Assembly: GCA_026874595.1 (NCBI GenBank)
Contig: CM049306.1
Coordinates: 16,265,019 to 16,329,018 of the forward strand
Reading direction: 5' to 3'
Length of the DNA stretch: 64,000 bases
From: Sipunculus nudus
Lineage: Eukaryota > Annelida > Sipuncula > Golfingiida > Sipunculidae
Part shown: positions 1-11,340 of the stretch, in pieces
Layout of the letters: every line of letters begins with the position of its first letter
Numbering within the stretch: the first letter of the stretch is position 1
Notes under the pieces: model-generated
What the model saw: the letters and a program-made list of their open reading frames with translations, nothing else
The model's database searches: none
What the model was told of the DNA's origin: nothing
Translations under genes and position numbers: made by a program

Positions 1-1506
1 ACTATGTATCACAGATTCCATTAATAGCTTCACTCCCTCACCACATAAATAACCAACTGATGAAAGTTTCAAATCTGCTTTTTTTCTATTAATCTTACAT
101 AATTCATAAATTACTTCTCAGCCTGTAAAAAGTTGTAGTGAATTACACTTTTTAATGTGGGTGTTTATACAGGCATACATACAAGACTGACAGGAGGGAA
201 AAAATATATTAACTTTGTTGTTGACTGAGATATTAGTTTAATAATAAGGTTTTAAGGTAATATATTGACAGATTAATTTTTTGGTACATGTTGAGTGTGT
301 ATAAGGGAGGGTCAGGAAGAAGTTTGAACTGATACAGATGAAACCTAGGACAATGATAAACAAGTTTAATGATGAGTTACAGGAACTACAGACACCAACA
401 TTCTCAGTTACCAGCCTTGACATTACTCCCATTTACATGTATTTAAAAAAAAAAATCCCTATATATCCTGCTGATCACAGCATTCAAGTCCCTCTTGGGT
501 TACTTTGATCAGTAGCATAATCATAACTCACATGACATTAAAAAATCAACAGTTAACCATTAGGATAGAAGCTGATTCTAACTCTCTGACTGAAGATCTT
601 ATCTTTTTAAACTCCATCAATGAAGAGTTGAGCAGCTTTAGCAATTTGTGAATTTTCAATGATGCTGAAATGTTATTTTTAAAGCACTTTGCACTATTTC
701 TATTGATTTATTTATATTGAAAGCATTTTGACAAAATTAGCTGGTATCTGTAGCCCCTGTAGATCTGTGTATGCAAAAAGAGTGATGGTGAGATTTGACA
801 TTGTGTAATTATGTGAAATATCTGTGGAAATAAGTCAGAAAATGTAACACATATTACAGCTGAAACACAGTACATGTAGGATCATCAATATATGAAACAG
901 TATACATACAGTTCAAAAGCAACTCAACTTAAACTGATGTTGCTTGCCATTCTATTAAGCAACCAAAATTAATACATCTATAATATACAAAACCATAACA
1001 AAAGATTGCTGAATGCTGTTTGTCATATACATATAACATTAAACCTGGGATAAAGATTATCAAAATCCATTTTCTGGAATGGCAATGTCAATAACTCGTT
1101 TAAACCAGCTGAGGCATGCAACATTTTCATCGCCACTGGTTAAGTAAATATAGTCCATGCATGGGCATCATGTCATATAATTTCTAAGGTTGTCTTGTGT
1201 GCATATTTCAATCACTTGGTCAGAAATTTATGATAAGGAGCTATTTAAGTGGATCCTGCAGTCTTTTCACATCCTCTAAAAGTACATAATGAGTTAGGCA
1301 TTTAGAAAAAGTGTAAAAAGAGAAAAGGGTGACCACGCTGAATCCATATATATTTTATCTCCAAAACTCAAGAGTACCGTACACAAAAAACAAAATGCTG
1401 CATCTGCTAGATAAGATATTATGTTCTGTGATTATCTTATCTGCTGAGCTGAGCCATATATATCAAAGATCTGACTCTAGGATTGACTAATCCTTCTGAA
1501 GATGCT
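1..1506. other. 3' flank or intron of ERC, nothing recognised
   Basis: AT-rich sequence without a supportable exon, RNA gene or repeat with clear ends. If the candidate last exon at 1663-1719 is wrong, further ERC exons could lie here or to the left. I searched the minus strand for a codon string giving GIWA plus stop and did not find one. Confidence 0.5.
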
Positions 1507-1512
1507 GTTTAT
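1507..1512 (-). promoter_or_regulatory. possible ERC polyadenylation signal
   Basis: AATAAA on the minus strand, about 150 nt beyond the candidate stop codon at 1663-1665. The hexamer is common by chance in DNA this AT-rich, so the call depends on the candidate last exon being real. Confidence 0.25.
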
Positions 1513-1662
1513 TTACCAAGTCACACCATGATGTATAAATCAATAATAATATACTGTGTTGAGAGAGGTAAAAAAAATCCATCTGGTGGACGGTGTGTGA
1601 CGTTCAATAAATAACCAGGGGAAGCTGTCAATTTTTCATCACAGGAACTCAGCCCTGAAGTG

Positions 1663-1719
1663 TCACGCTTGTTTTTTCATCTCTGTGATATGATGAAGCG
1701 TGTCACCTCCTTCCAGTCC
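1663..1719 (-). CDS. ERC: candidate terminal exon of ERC
   Basis: From the acceptor at 1720-1722 (CCTCAG preceded by pyrimidines) the minus strand reads 18 codons, GLEGGDTLHHITEMKKQA, then TGA at 1663-1665. The phase (0) fits the upstream exon at 2678-2764. An alternative acceptor 15 nt upstream (exon to 1734) would add TTVPQ in the same frame. The segment is more GC-rich than its surroundings. Against it: the peptide does not resemble the short ERC C terminus (which ends IWA and binds the RIM PDZ domain) or the long FIP-RBD C terminus. The ORF is also short enough to be chance. It could instead be a chance reading with the true end outside the window. Confidence 0.35.
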   Translation of the reverse strand, partial: GLEGGDTLHHITEMKKQA

Positions 1720-1734
1720 CTGAGGAACAGTGGT

Positions 1735-2677
1735 CTGTTGCCCAGTGACAACATGAAAACCACCATTTTTTTATCTCTCTTAAATCTACCAAACTAGCCC
1801 TGAAGGGTTTATAGATTCATCTTGAGCCAGGTTCTCAAACCGGAACATCCAGTTAAGTGGTTATGAACAGTGAAACCCATATAAGCGTACATCCGACTAA
1901 CTTTGACACTACATCAACTGGGTACTTATATTTAAAATTCATCACTGAATACCCCTGATCCTGACAGCAGATACTACCTATAAATAAACCTAATCAAATT
2001 ATACTGAATCCAAACACTCAAATATTAAGCATTATCTGAATTTCAACAATGGTCTTGCCAATGACAGGGGACCTTTAAAGAAAAGGTTAACCATTATCTG
2101 AGACTTTTTTTCAGAGAAAAGCTGTGTTGACCCGCTATTTAAAGGTGATTAACTTATCTCTGAAAAAAGTGAACTTAGTCATGCATGAACATCTACTTTG
2201 ATATTAACTGTTCAGTAAGTATTTAATCAGTAAAAGCCATCAAATCTGAATGAGTCTGGAGAGTTGAACATGACAGTGTATGGTAAATCTGCTATTTAAT
2301 ACAGGGTCTAAACTGAAAGTGCAAAATTATTGATAAACCCCTAATATTAACATTACTTATATCAATTATTAAATACAAAATTACAGTCATATCAAAAAGT
2401 GTGTTAATTTTAAGCCAATGATGGTTGCTCTGTGTTCTGTTAAATCTATGTTGTATGACTAATTTTCTATGAACCAAATGGAACGTGAATTGTCCGCTGT
2501 GTATGGGTTTCACCGTATTTTACAACAGCTTATTTTGATAAAACCTAAGCTGCAAGAGTTTCACTCAAAACCTATGACATCTCAGTACTATGACAAGACC
2601 CATCTGGACTCAGCTGCTTTAGAGTTTTGAAATTGAAAAGATCTGCATAACATTTAAATTTGCAGGAAAAAGCTTAC
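1735..2677 (-). other. last intron of ERC (if the 1663-1719 exon is real)
   Basis: AT-rich sequence. No further exon with matching phase, and no repeat with recognisable ends. Confidence 0.4.
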
Positions 2678-2764
2678 TTGTTCTTTGGGAGCAGACTGGA
2701 GCCGTTTGACAAGCTGGTTCTCGCCATTGGGTCGTTTGTCTTGCCCTTGTAGCAGCTTCTGATC
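2678..2764 (-). CDS. ERC: ERC exon: linker after the last coiled coil
   Basis: The exon has 29 codons, phase 0 at both ends. The acceptor reads TTGAACAG and the donor CAA|GTAAGC. The peptide starts DQKLLQGQDKRPNGENQ and ends KRLQSAPKEQ. It follows directly on the LQQQLKDL end of the exon at 7694-7841. In vertebrate ERC the corresponding place is the QQLKQQTQNRMKLM segment, where the coiled coil ends and sequence becomes polar and poorly conserved; the match is therefore by position and charge, not strong identity. The strong splice sites and continuous frame support it. Confidence 0.8.
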
Positions 2765-3655
2765 CTGTTCAATAATTAAATTTTTTTTTGTTAAACTCAT
2801 GCGGAGCAGATACATCATTCTGGCTGTCTAGACAACAACAGCTGTACCTGTCATGTGATCATCTGCTCACCACAAAACCAACTAATCTTGTCTGACATTT
2901 CTAATTTGATATTTCCAGTTTTCAACTGCCTGACAAGAGGAAAAGGGTTCAAAGATAAAAAGGAAGAAAGTTAAAGGGGAAAAGGAAGGGAAGACGAAAA
3001 TAGAGGGGATAAAAGAATGTTTTTGATGTGGTCACACAAAATTAACTGTGAGATGGAAATTTAGTTACTAAATTCAACAGTAGATGTCAGGGTTCTCCAG
3101 AGCAAGATTGGTCTGAACAGTGTCCTCTGGTGGCTAACAAAGGAACCATCCATTATTGAATTGCACTGGTTAGTGAGTCTTTTATGTGGATCTGAAACAT
3201 CATATCCTTGGGTTTAACCCTTTACTGTTTGTATTTTGTTGAAACAAAACACCCCCCCTACTGTTCAGATTAATTTTAGGTTTCTCACACTTTGAATTTT
3301 GACACACTCTACATTAATGTTATGATTGATAACCTATTCAGTTTTTGGTGGATCCTTATTAAAGTTTTAACACATTTTACAGAGATACCAAGCATGAGGT
3401 TAATTACTAAATCAATCATAAATTTCACATATATTTATTAAAAGAACCAGATAAATCCAGGTAAGTATTATGTCTTTGTTGTTTTAGCATATTTGTACAT
3501 AAATGTCTGCAGTATATCCCAGTGAAGACATAGTGGAATTGAGAACCAATAAGGGAATTATCATCTGCCTGTACCTGGTGTATTGTCATGGAAGATCTAG
3601 GTAAAACTGGTTAATGAAAAATGATTAACATTATATAAGTAGTGTAGGTGTGGAG

Positions 3656-4557
3656 TAGGGTTGGGACGGTTACCGGTATACGGTAATATCACGATATCTG
3701 ACAGCTACGGTTATCATACCGTCAACTTTCCTATTATCACGATACCACGATATCATTTTTTGTTCACTCTTTTTGGTTCACAAGCAAGCCCTTGTGGTTC
3801 AAAATAAATTTATTTCAAAGAATCACATTTATTTTTATAAACCACATGTATTTGAATACACGCGTGTGGGTGGAACCGTGTGCTTACAGACTTCGGGATT
3901 AGTCGGAAATGTCCGCGTGTGGGTGGAACCGTGTGCTTACAGACTTCAGGATTAGTCAGAAATGTCCGGAAGTAGCAGGATGAATCAGAGAGGACAAAAG
4001 CTAGAGAATTTCAGGAGAAAATAACATTTTAATGAAAGAGCAATAAATACACATATTTATGCTTTTATTGCATGGAAAGAAAATGTCAACATAAAAGTGT
4101 CACAACTGAATCGAACATTCCATACAGGTTGCATATTTTGCCATATAAAATTGGGATGGTATATTTAGCCATGATTGGTATGACACACTCTCCGAAAATT
4201 CGCCGGAATTCTCCAGCTTTTATATAGCTATAGGAAACTGATGGAAAGTTCTGACAAGCATGATTCAACGGTGGGGGCAGGACTTCCCGCGCCTCAAGCT
4301 TGCACACCGGCAGGACCTTCATGCAACTTACATCACTTAATGAGTCTTTCTGTGGTACTGGCACAATAGGTATAAATGATATTAATACTTAACCCCTTGT
4401 ATAAAGTCAAAACTTTAAAGGTGGTTGTTATAAATATCATTATTAATGGCTTATTGATGCAATTATATATAATTAAAAATATTGCGATATCACGGTATAT
4501 CGCGATAAAATTTGAATAATTATCATGATATCAAAAACCCATATCGTCCCAACACTA
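3656..4557. mobile_element. hAT-type MITE, 902 bp, with 8-bp target duplication
   Basis: The ends are TAGGGTTGGGACGG on the left and, read inward from the right, TAGTGTTGGGACGA. This is the TAGNGTTGGGACG type of hAT terminal inverted repeat. It is flanked by a perfect 8-bp direct repeat GTGTGGAG at 3648-3655 and 4558-4565, the hAT target-duplication size. Subterminal regions are rich in ATATCACGATATC-like palindromes. A roughly 55-bp tandem duplication (with GTGTGGGTGGAACCGTGTGC) sits at about 3861-3970. No transposase is visible, so the copy is non-autonomous. Confidence 0.85.
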
Positions 4558-6338
4558 GTGTGGAGTGCTGCAATAAATTAGACAAAACCATATATGATTT
4601 GTTTAAAGATATGTATAATAATAATAATTGTATATTTAACATGAAATATTGTTGATTACAAATAAGGATCAAATTGCCACATCCTACCTGTTCAAGTATG
4701 GAAAACTAAATAAGACCAGGTGGAAAAAGTCTCATTCACAGATTTATTCATCAAATATGTATAAAATACAATGGAAGGTCGCCAAAAGTCTGACAGAATG
4801 GTAAAATCTAACATTTATACCCGTTTTTCCACCTTTGTAATATTTACTTAGATCGTTTTGGTACTCCCAGTTAAGAGTATATCACTTTTATGTTGCCCGT
4901 CCAGGGGAATCCCCGTCACATTGCATTATGGTTATCAAGTGTCAAAACAAAGTAAGACGTCATTTTTAACTAGAGACATAAGGAAAAATTCTCTTATTTG
5001 AGTAATTTAAGTTTACTGAACTTTATTTTATATTTATTTTGTTCAAAACATATTCTGAAAAGTTGTCAAAGTACGATGTCTATCGAGCAGCAAGTCTGAC
5101 GGCTGCCATCTTGAAAATTGATGACATTGCTTGTCCTTCATAACAGGCAACATAAACACACAAAATGTCTTAAGGAATGAGAAAAATATATATATATATA
5201 TATTTTATTTCGTAACTTCAATGCCCATGGCCCATGTTACATCTCCACATATTGTACAAGAGCAAAACATTAGCGTCACAAGCACAGTAATATCTCCATA
5301 ATACTGGAATGAGAAAATATTCACATTTGAAGTACAGAATGATAATAATGAAGATAGATACCAATCTTTTGTGGAAGTTTGGTATGGTTTATTGTTATAA
5401 CAATGTCGCATGTTCAGTTGAAACACTGCGTTTGTTGACATCACGGTAGTCCCTTGCCGACGCCATTCAACAAATCGGCTTTCCTACAGTGTCTAAATTA
5501 TTTATGAGAATTTCCCAGGTGAATGAATAAAAAAATTTATCAACTTTACTGTAGGGGTTTCCTGGAACCGTATAGAACCGAAATTGTGTCAAACGTTAAT
5601 TTTAACTTCAAGACCGAGCTAAAACCAAGAGTTCTTAGTGTCCAACCTGAGTGCGTTTTTGTGCGCTATGAAGTGATAAAGAGGTGTCACATGATGTGGC
5701 TTATACTGGTATAACAGGTTTTTAACGTTCAATTAGGTAATCAACCTATCTGGAAAAAAATAGGGACCCATGGGTCTCGACCCTCAGCTGCATTTGTCAA
5801 TAAGGATATATGTTTATGAGGTTTTCCAAAATATTGGTCACATGATCAGTTTGAAGCCAACCTGTCTACCCAAAATGGAGTTATCATCCATAAAATAATT
5901 TGTGAATGGATTGGCCCTGTGACCTAGTGACCCCAAAATCATAAGGAAACTTCCCCTACTGGCAGATGCACCACATGTCAATGATGGAAGGATTGAGATG
6001 AAAAGTTTGGCTTAAAATGCATCCCCCATCTTTCTTAAGTAGTGGGTCCTGTGACCTTGACCTTTGATCTCATGACCTGAAAATCAAAAAGGTTCTTACA
6101 TTATTGGTTGGTCAAAATTGAAACCAATATGTCAATCCAAACTTGAGTTATCATCCAGAAACAACTATGTGGACAGATGAGCCCCTGTGACCATGACCTT
6201 TGATCTTGTGACCCCCAAATCAATCAGGTTCTTCCCCTATTGGCAGCTCAGCTATATGTGCAAGATGGAAGGTTTGGAATGAAAAGTTTGGCTTAAAATG
6301 CATCCACAATCTTTCTAAATAAGTGGTTACTGTGACCT

Positions 6339-6351
6339 TGACCTTTGACCT
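6339..6351 (-). promoter_or_regulatory. perfect DR1 nuclear-receptor motif in repeat
   Basis: AGGTCAAAGGTCA on the minus strand, directly beside TCAAGGTCA (ERR/FTZ-F1 type). DR1 is the RXR/HNF4/COUP-TF consensus. Function is not shown by sequence alone. Confidence 0.5.
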
Positions 6352-7255
6352 CATGACCCCAAAATTGAACAGAATCCTCCTTAATTGGCAGGTTAGCAAT
6401 ATCTTGAAGATGGAAGGTTTGTGATGAAAAGTTTGGCTTCAAATGCATATGTATTCTTTTTAAAGAAATGAGTCCTTTGACCTTGACCTTTGACCATTGG
6501 AACCCAAAATCAACACGGTTCTTATTTTAGTGGTGAGTCATATGTAAGGTAAGTTTGAAACCAAGATGTCAAACTAAACTGGTGTTATCATCTGGAAACT
6601 AATTTGTGAACAGATGGCCCCTGTGACCTTGACCTCTGACCATGTGACCCCAAATTCATTGATGCTCTCCCCATACTGGCAAGTCAGCTAAATGAGCAAT
6701 ATGGAAAGTTTGGGATGAAAAGCTGGGCTAAAAATGCAGCCATAATCTTTTTTAAGTGAGTCCTGTGACCTTACCTTTGACCTTGTGACCCAAAAATCAT
6801 TTAGGTTCTTGCTTTAGTGGTGGGCCATACGTAAGTCAAGTTTGAAATTAATCCATGTGTCAATACAATCTGGAGTTATCATCTGGAAAAAAATTTGTGT
6901 TGATGGACGGATGGACAGACAGACAGACAATCATACAGACAGACAGGGTGATTACTATATGGCATTCACTCGTGATCAATACACACACCAGGTTTTGGGA
7001 CACTAGATGTAATTACAGCTAAGAAACTGACGTTGTTGTCATTTAATAGTAAAAAAAAAAAGAAAAATATTCGTTAAAATAACAAAAAATACAGGTGGCA
7101 CCACCACTTTTCGGGAACTGACAAAACTAGTCATGGTCAATATTTTAGGCAAGATTCATGACAACCATGCATTAATTATAAAGAAATTGGAGGTTGTGCA
7201 TTATATTTTTGATTATTCTGGGGGGTATTTTCAAGCCCCATAGCTTTGAGGATAT

Positions 7256-7270
7256 AGGTCACAGTGACCT
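7256..7270. promoter_or_regulatory. perfect vitellogenin-type ERE in repeat
   Basis: AGGTCACAGTGACCT, identical to the classical vitellogenin A2 oestrogen response element (inverted repeat, 3-nt spacer CAG). It lies in the 3' module of the CATGGG element. The motif is certain; activity is unknown. Confidence 0.6.
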
Positions 7271-7693
7271 AATTTCAGGTTTCCAAGGAGATTTTTTATT
7301 GACCTCCTTGGATGTCCACTTAGAAGTTTCTAGGACCAGCAGTTAGGATTTGTGCCCTGCTAACGGCCGTCCGGACGGCCAGCTGGACAGACGACGGACA
7401 GAGCGCCATTCCTATACCTCAGTTGACTTGCAGTCAGCTGAGCTAAAAAACTAAAACTAACAAAGCATAAACTTTAAAATAATGCAGTGAGATATATTAC
7501 ATTTAAGGTTCTGCATGAACAGCTCAAGTTTATTAACACTTAATAATTTAAGTCCAAGAGTAATGTTTTCAGTTTTAATAGTCATGCTCATTTGAATTTG
7601 TGATATTTTTTTTTCCATTTCATGCCTTACATCAAGTTTGCCAAATTAAAAAAAAAATATCACAATGCATTTCTAGATATTTATGTGACTGAC

Positions 7694-7841
7694 CAAATCT
7701 TTGAGCTGCTGTTGCAGTCCCTCTTTTTCTTTAGCCAGTTTCTCCCTCTGTTCCTTGTAGCGTTGCTTCTTTGTGGATGTCAGCTCTAGCAACGCTATAT
7801 TAGCATCCTTCTCACTGATAGCAGCAAGGATCGCTTCTTGT
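7694..7841 (-). CDS. ERC: ERC exon with the AAISEKDANIALLEL block
   Basis: The 148-nt exon enters in phase 2 and leaves in phase 0. The acceptor is TATTTTTCAG and the donor TTG|GTCAGT. It encodes QEAILAAISEKDANIALLEL, then a lysine- and glutamate-rich coiled coil ending GLQQQLKDL. The block MKQEALLAAISEKDANIALLEL is almost invariant in vertebrate ERC1 and ERC2 and is the best single identifier of the family here. The same order (block, KK-rich segment, REKDRLVQQLK-like end) is kept. Together with the exon at 9998-10158 it restores the codon for the lysine of MKQEA. Confidence 0.95.
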
Positions 7842-7954
7842 CTGAAAAATATACAGTGATGAAGTCAGAAATCCTCACATGCTGTGGTCATATATGTTTT
7901 AAAAAGGACATGTAAACAATAAGATTGGTGGCTGGGTTTTGAATCATTAGATAA

Positions 7955-9392
7955 ACTAGAGAACCTGGTTTTTGTGACACAAAAACAACTGTATGTCTCC
8001 CCTGACTGTGGGCCTCACTTTCCCAAATTTGAGGGATAAAATGGATCCCTTCAAAAGTTTGGTGTTAACTTAATCCTTGATTTCTAAAGATTTGACCTTG
8101 TATGATGATGATCAAGGTACCCAGGTTATGAAGTGATCTGAGATTTTATTCTGGCTGGTTTGACTTTGAAGATCAAGGTGAAGGTCACCAGGTTTCGAGC
8201 TCCTCAAGGAACTTGATCAAAACAATTAGTGATTCAAATTTGAGAAAAAAATAAGTGATACTTAAAAAGTTATGTGGTTCACAAATAATTCTAATTTGGC
8301 CAATTCGACCTTGATGATGAAGGTCAAGGTCACCTTTTTTTTTTTAACTTGTCTGATATATTGGTAGAGACACAAGTTGGATTTCATGAAAATATATCAA
8401 GTGCTTCAAAATTTATAGTGTTCAAAAATAATTTCTATCCTGGCTGAATTGACCTCAAAGATCGAGGTCAAGGTCACAAGTTTTTGAGCTCCTCAAGGGA
8501 CTTAATTAAAACAATTAGTGAATCAAGTATGAGGAAAAAATATTGGCTACTTCTAAAGTTATGGGGTTCACAATTTATTCTATTTTGGACTATATGTCCT
8601 TGATGATGAAGGTCAAGGTCACCTTTTTTTTTTTAACTTGTCTGAGATATTGGTTGAGACAATTCACAAGTTGAGTTTCATGAAAATATATCAAGTGGTT
8701 CAAAAGTTGAAGCATTAAAAAATAATTTATATCCTGTCTGATTTGACCTTGAAGATCCAGGTCAAGGTCACCAGTTTTTTAGCTCCTCAAGGGACTTGAT
8801 TAAACAATTAGTGTTTCAAATTTGAGGGAAAAAAATGCATTGCTTCAAAAGTTATGGGGTTCACCAAAAAAATCTATTTATGCCTATCTGACCTTGATGA
8901 TGAAGGTCAAGGTCACTGGTTTTATAACTTCTCCGAGGTGTTAGTGGAGTCATTTTAAAAGTTGAATTTTAAGAAAATATTTCAAGATGTTCAACAGTTA
9001 TAATATTTACAAATAATATCTATTTGGGCTGATTTGACCTTGAAGACCCAGGTAAAGGTCACCAATTGTCAAGCTCCTCAAAGACGGTGATCAATACAAT
9101 TAATGTTTCAAGTTTGAGAGAAAAAAATATGCGTAACTTCAAAATTTATGGGGTTCACCTAAAAATTTTATGTTGGCCTATTTGACCTTGATGATGAAGG
9201 TCAAGGTCACCAGTTTTTGAACTTGTTCAAGATTTTGGTAGAAACATTTTATATTTCATGAAAAAATGTTGACTTGTTCAAAAGTAATTGCGTTCACAAG
9301 ATATGACACAGACTACAAAGAAGCCAAGAGGAAGACAACGGACAACAGACAAAACACTATATGTCTCCCTCCATAGGGAGGGGACACGTAAC
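7955..9392 (+). mobile_element. tandem-core repeat element rich in TCAAGGTCA
   Basis: The left part has CTGTATGTCTCCCC. The right end has TATGTCTCCCTCCATAGGGA and continues into a hairpin with GGGAGACA-like arms. Between them about eight half-units of roughly 145 bp alternate two texts (GACCTTGATGATGAAGGTCA and GACCTTGAAGATCAAGGTCA-like) followed by a TCACC-plus-T-rich or AGCTCCTCAAGGGACTT stretch. TCAAGGTCA is exact at 8324, 8468, 8613, 8762, 8907 and 9201. The ends differ from the CATGGG family. No ORF. Boundaries are approximate. Confidence 0.65.
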
Positions 9393-9713
9393 TAATTTAG
9401 TTATGAAATGAACATCTACAGGACTAACTGACCATGTTGTCATTTACAAGTGAAATCCTTGTGACCATTTTTACATCATTATTAGCAAGCATAATGAAAA
9501 TATGAACTTCTGGAACATTTAACGATTCAACCATGTGGGTCACAAGAATCCAACTTTGTATGACAGCTCAAGTAATTTATGAATTGTATTAATATTATTA
9601 TTATTATTATTACTATTTTTATTAATGTCTGCAGTGCAAAAAAAAAAAAAAATTTGAACAAGAAAAAAAAGACAGAATACAACTTTATTCAGACAGTTAA
9701 GAAAGGTTTTGAG

Positions 9714-9846
9714 ATCCAATGTATCATGTTCACAAAACTCAGTTGCCCAATGAATGTATTATTTCCTGTTTGTGATCCAATGTATCATGTTCACAAAACT
9801 GAGTTACCCAACGAATGTATTATTTCCTGCTGTACATGTATCATAA
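9714..9846. repeat. 66-bp tandem duplication
   Basis: Two nearly identical copies containing GATCCAATGTATCATGTTCA and GAATGTATTATTTCCTG. Recent local duplication in the intron; no function suggested. Confidence 0.8.
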
Positions 9847-9997
9847 CTACAAGCATTATATTTATTGAGGAAGGTATCTGGGTTTAGCAGTCCACAATGT
9901 CATGGTCCCTCACTGAGGCACCCCCCTCTCCCACATTTTTGAAATGCTACTCTTCTGATTTTACAGTAAAGAAAAATGAAAGTAATCACTGTCTCAC

Positions 9998-10158
9998 TTC
10001 ATTTTATAGACGTCCTTCATTTGTTTTTCTTTCTGTGACTCAAGGGCCAGTAGCTGCTTGTCTTTGGCTGCCAGCTGCAAGTTCAGCTCGGTAATCCTGG
10101 CCTCGGCTTTCTCTTTTGCTTCCCGTGCCTTGCTGACTTCATCTGCTACTCCGTCCAG
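9998..10158 (-). CDS. ERC: ERC exon: coiled coil before the MKQEA block
   Basis: 161 nt, entering in phase 0 and leaving in phase 2 (AA|GTGAGA). It encodes 53 complete codons, starting LDGVADEVSKAREAKEKAEA and ending KEKQMKDVYKM, with the split lysine completed by the next exon. The composition is typical coiled coil, with ITELNLQLAAKDKQLLALES in the middle matching the position of the vertebrate ME(K)VKQELES..STQQSLAEKE segment. The pattern of a and d hydrophobics continues without a break into the neighbouring exons. Confidence 0.92.
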
Positions 10159-11234
10159 CTGCATATTGAAACATTTGAATCATGTTTAATTTACTTTCTT
10201 TCAGAGACGCTTAAATGTCATGAAGCCTGAGGTCAAAATTTAAAAATACATCTAAATCCATGTTAATGGTAAAGCCCCCTATATGTCAGTTCAAAGTTAC
10301 CTTTTTAAAATACTGAAAAATATCTTTACTAATAGTGTCAATTTCTATCACAGGTGGTCAACAACTGACATGCATACATTATAACTTACATTATGTATCA
10401 GATTCACATTTAAATATATGACTGTAAATGTACTATTAGTGTAAATTTAATTTTATGACTGGTTTTCAAATAAAGCTTGGTATGTATGTTTCCAGTTTTG
10501 GTTTTATTTCCTTTTGTCATCACTGAATTACTAAAACTTAACCATCTTTATTTTGTATTAATTTATGGATTATAGACAAGCGGTTTAATTAATTTTCCTT
10601 TTTATTATCAGTTATTATGATCATATCATGAATAAATCTATTGTGTTAAAAAGTAAAATATAAAATGAAATAAAAATATACAGTTCAATAAAGAAACTGC
10701 ACTTTAGCACAATACATTCAGTAACAGGTAAATAAAACTAGAAAGAATACATGATTCACAAGATTGGTTGTGTCCAGCTTAAATTAAGTACATAAAACAC
10801 TGAGGTGCAGGACAATAACGGCAGACTGCTGGACTAGTTCACAGTTCAGGGGACTCAGCTACGCTCACCTGTCCAAGAAAATGCTATAACAAACAGCATC
10901 AAGTACATAAGAATCTGTCATTATTAAGAGATCCATACACAAAATGTAATTAACACAATGAACAGTAAACTCTGTACAATGTAATCAGGCATAAGTAAAA
11001 TCAGTGATAAAGGACGAGTACTTGGTCAAAATATTAATGTACAAAAAATTACTTTGGTTCATATTTTAAGGGGCTTTGTCTAAGATCTGAAATAAATCTA
11101 CATTATAAGTAAAGGGTTAAATTGTGTGTGTATGTATTTTTTGCCTCTGCAAATTCTGTTCCAGCGTACATGAATCATTTATGTGACATACGGTTCACGT
11201 ATGGTCATTTACCCCCTATTTTCTACAACTCATC

Positions 11235-11264
11235 GGGGGGGGGGGGGGGGGAGGGGGGGGGGGG
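11235..11264 (+). repeat. poly-G tract
   Basis: 29 G interrupted by one A. Quadruplex-capable on the plus strand (C-rich in ERC pre-mRNA). Its length may be unreliable in an assembly. Confidence 0.9.
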
Positions 11265-11340
11265 AAACAATACAAGTAACCCATTAGTCATGATGCTCAG
11301 ACAACTAGCATGACATTTTAGCCTAACATACACAACAGGT

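Larger units (their letters stand above)
5761..7447 (+). mobile_element. CATGGG element, nuclear-receptor-site core
   Basis: The left end carries GACCCATGGGTC (5765-5776) and CTCAGCTG. The right end is AGTTGACTTGCAGTCAGCTGAGCTAAA. The core is about six units of roughly 145 bp, each with TGTGACCTTGACCTTTGACC, an AAGTTTGGCTTAAAATGCAT-like stretch and CCCCTATTGGCAG-like text. A GACA microsatellite (6911-6945) and a 3' module with a perfect ERE at 7256-7270 follow. No protein-coding capacity is seen. Confidence 0.75.
2765..7693 (-). other. ERC intron holding two mobile elements
   Basis: 4.9-kb intron. It contains the hAT MITE at 3656-4557 and the CATGGG element at 5761-7447. The stretches 2765-3647 and 4566-5760 hold nothing I can name apart from a short AT microsatellite near 5188-5203. 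Confidence 0.7.
7842..9997 (-). other. ERC intron holding an ERR-site tandem element
   Basis: Contains the tandem element at about 7955-9392 and a tandem duplication at 9714-9846. The remainder (about 9393-9713) has homopolymers and ATT repeats, with nothing else supportable. Confidence 0.7.

Noticed and set aside
4086-4364. 92-codon minus-strand frame in the hAT MITE
   Set aside because: It is inside a 902-bp non-autonomous element and has no similarity to a hAT transposase.
9579-9887. 102-codon plus-strand frame ending EEGIWV, close to the ERC C-terminal GIWA
   Set aside because: It is on the wrong strand for ERC, begins in ATT and poly-A low-complexity DNA and runs through a 66-bp tandem duplication; the ending is a coincidence.
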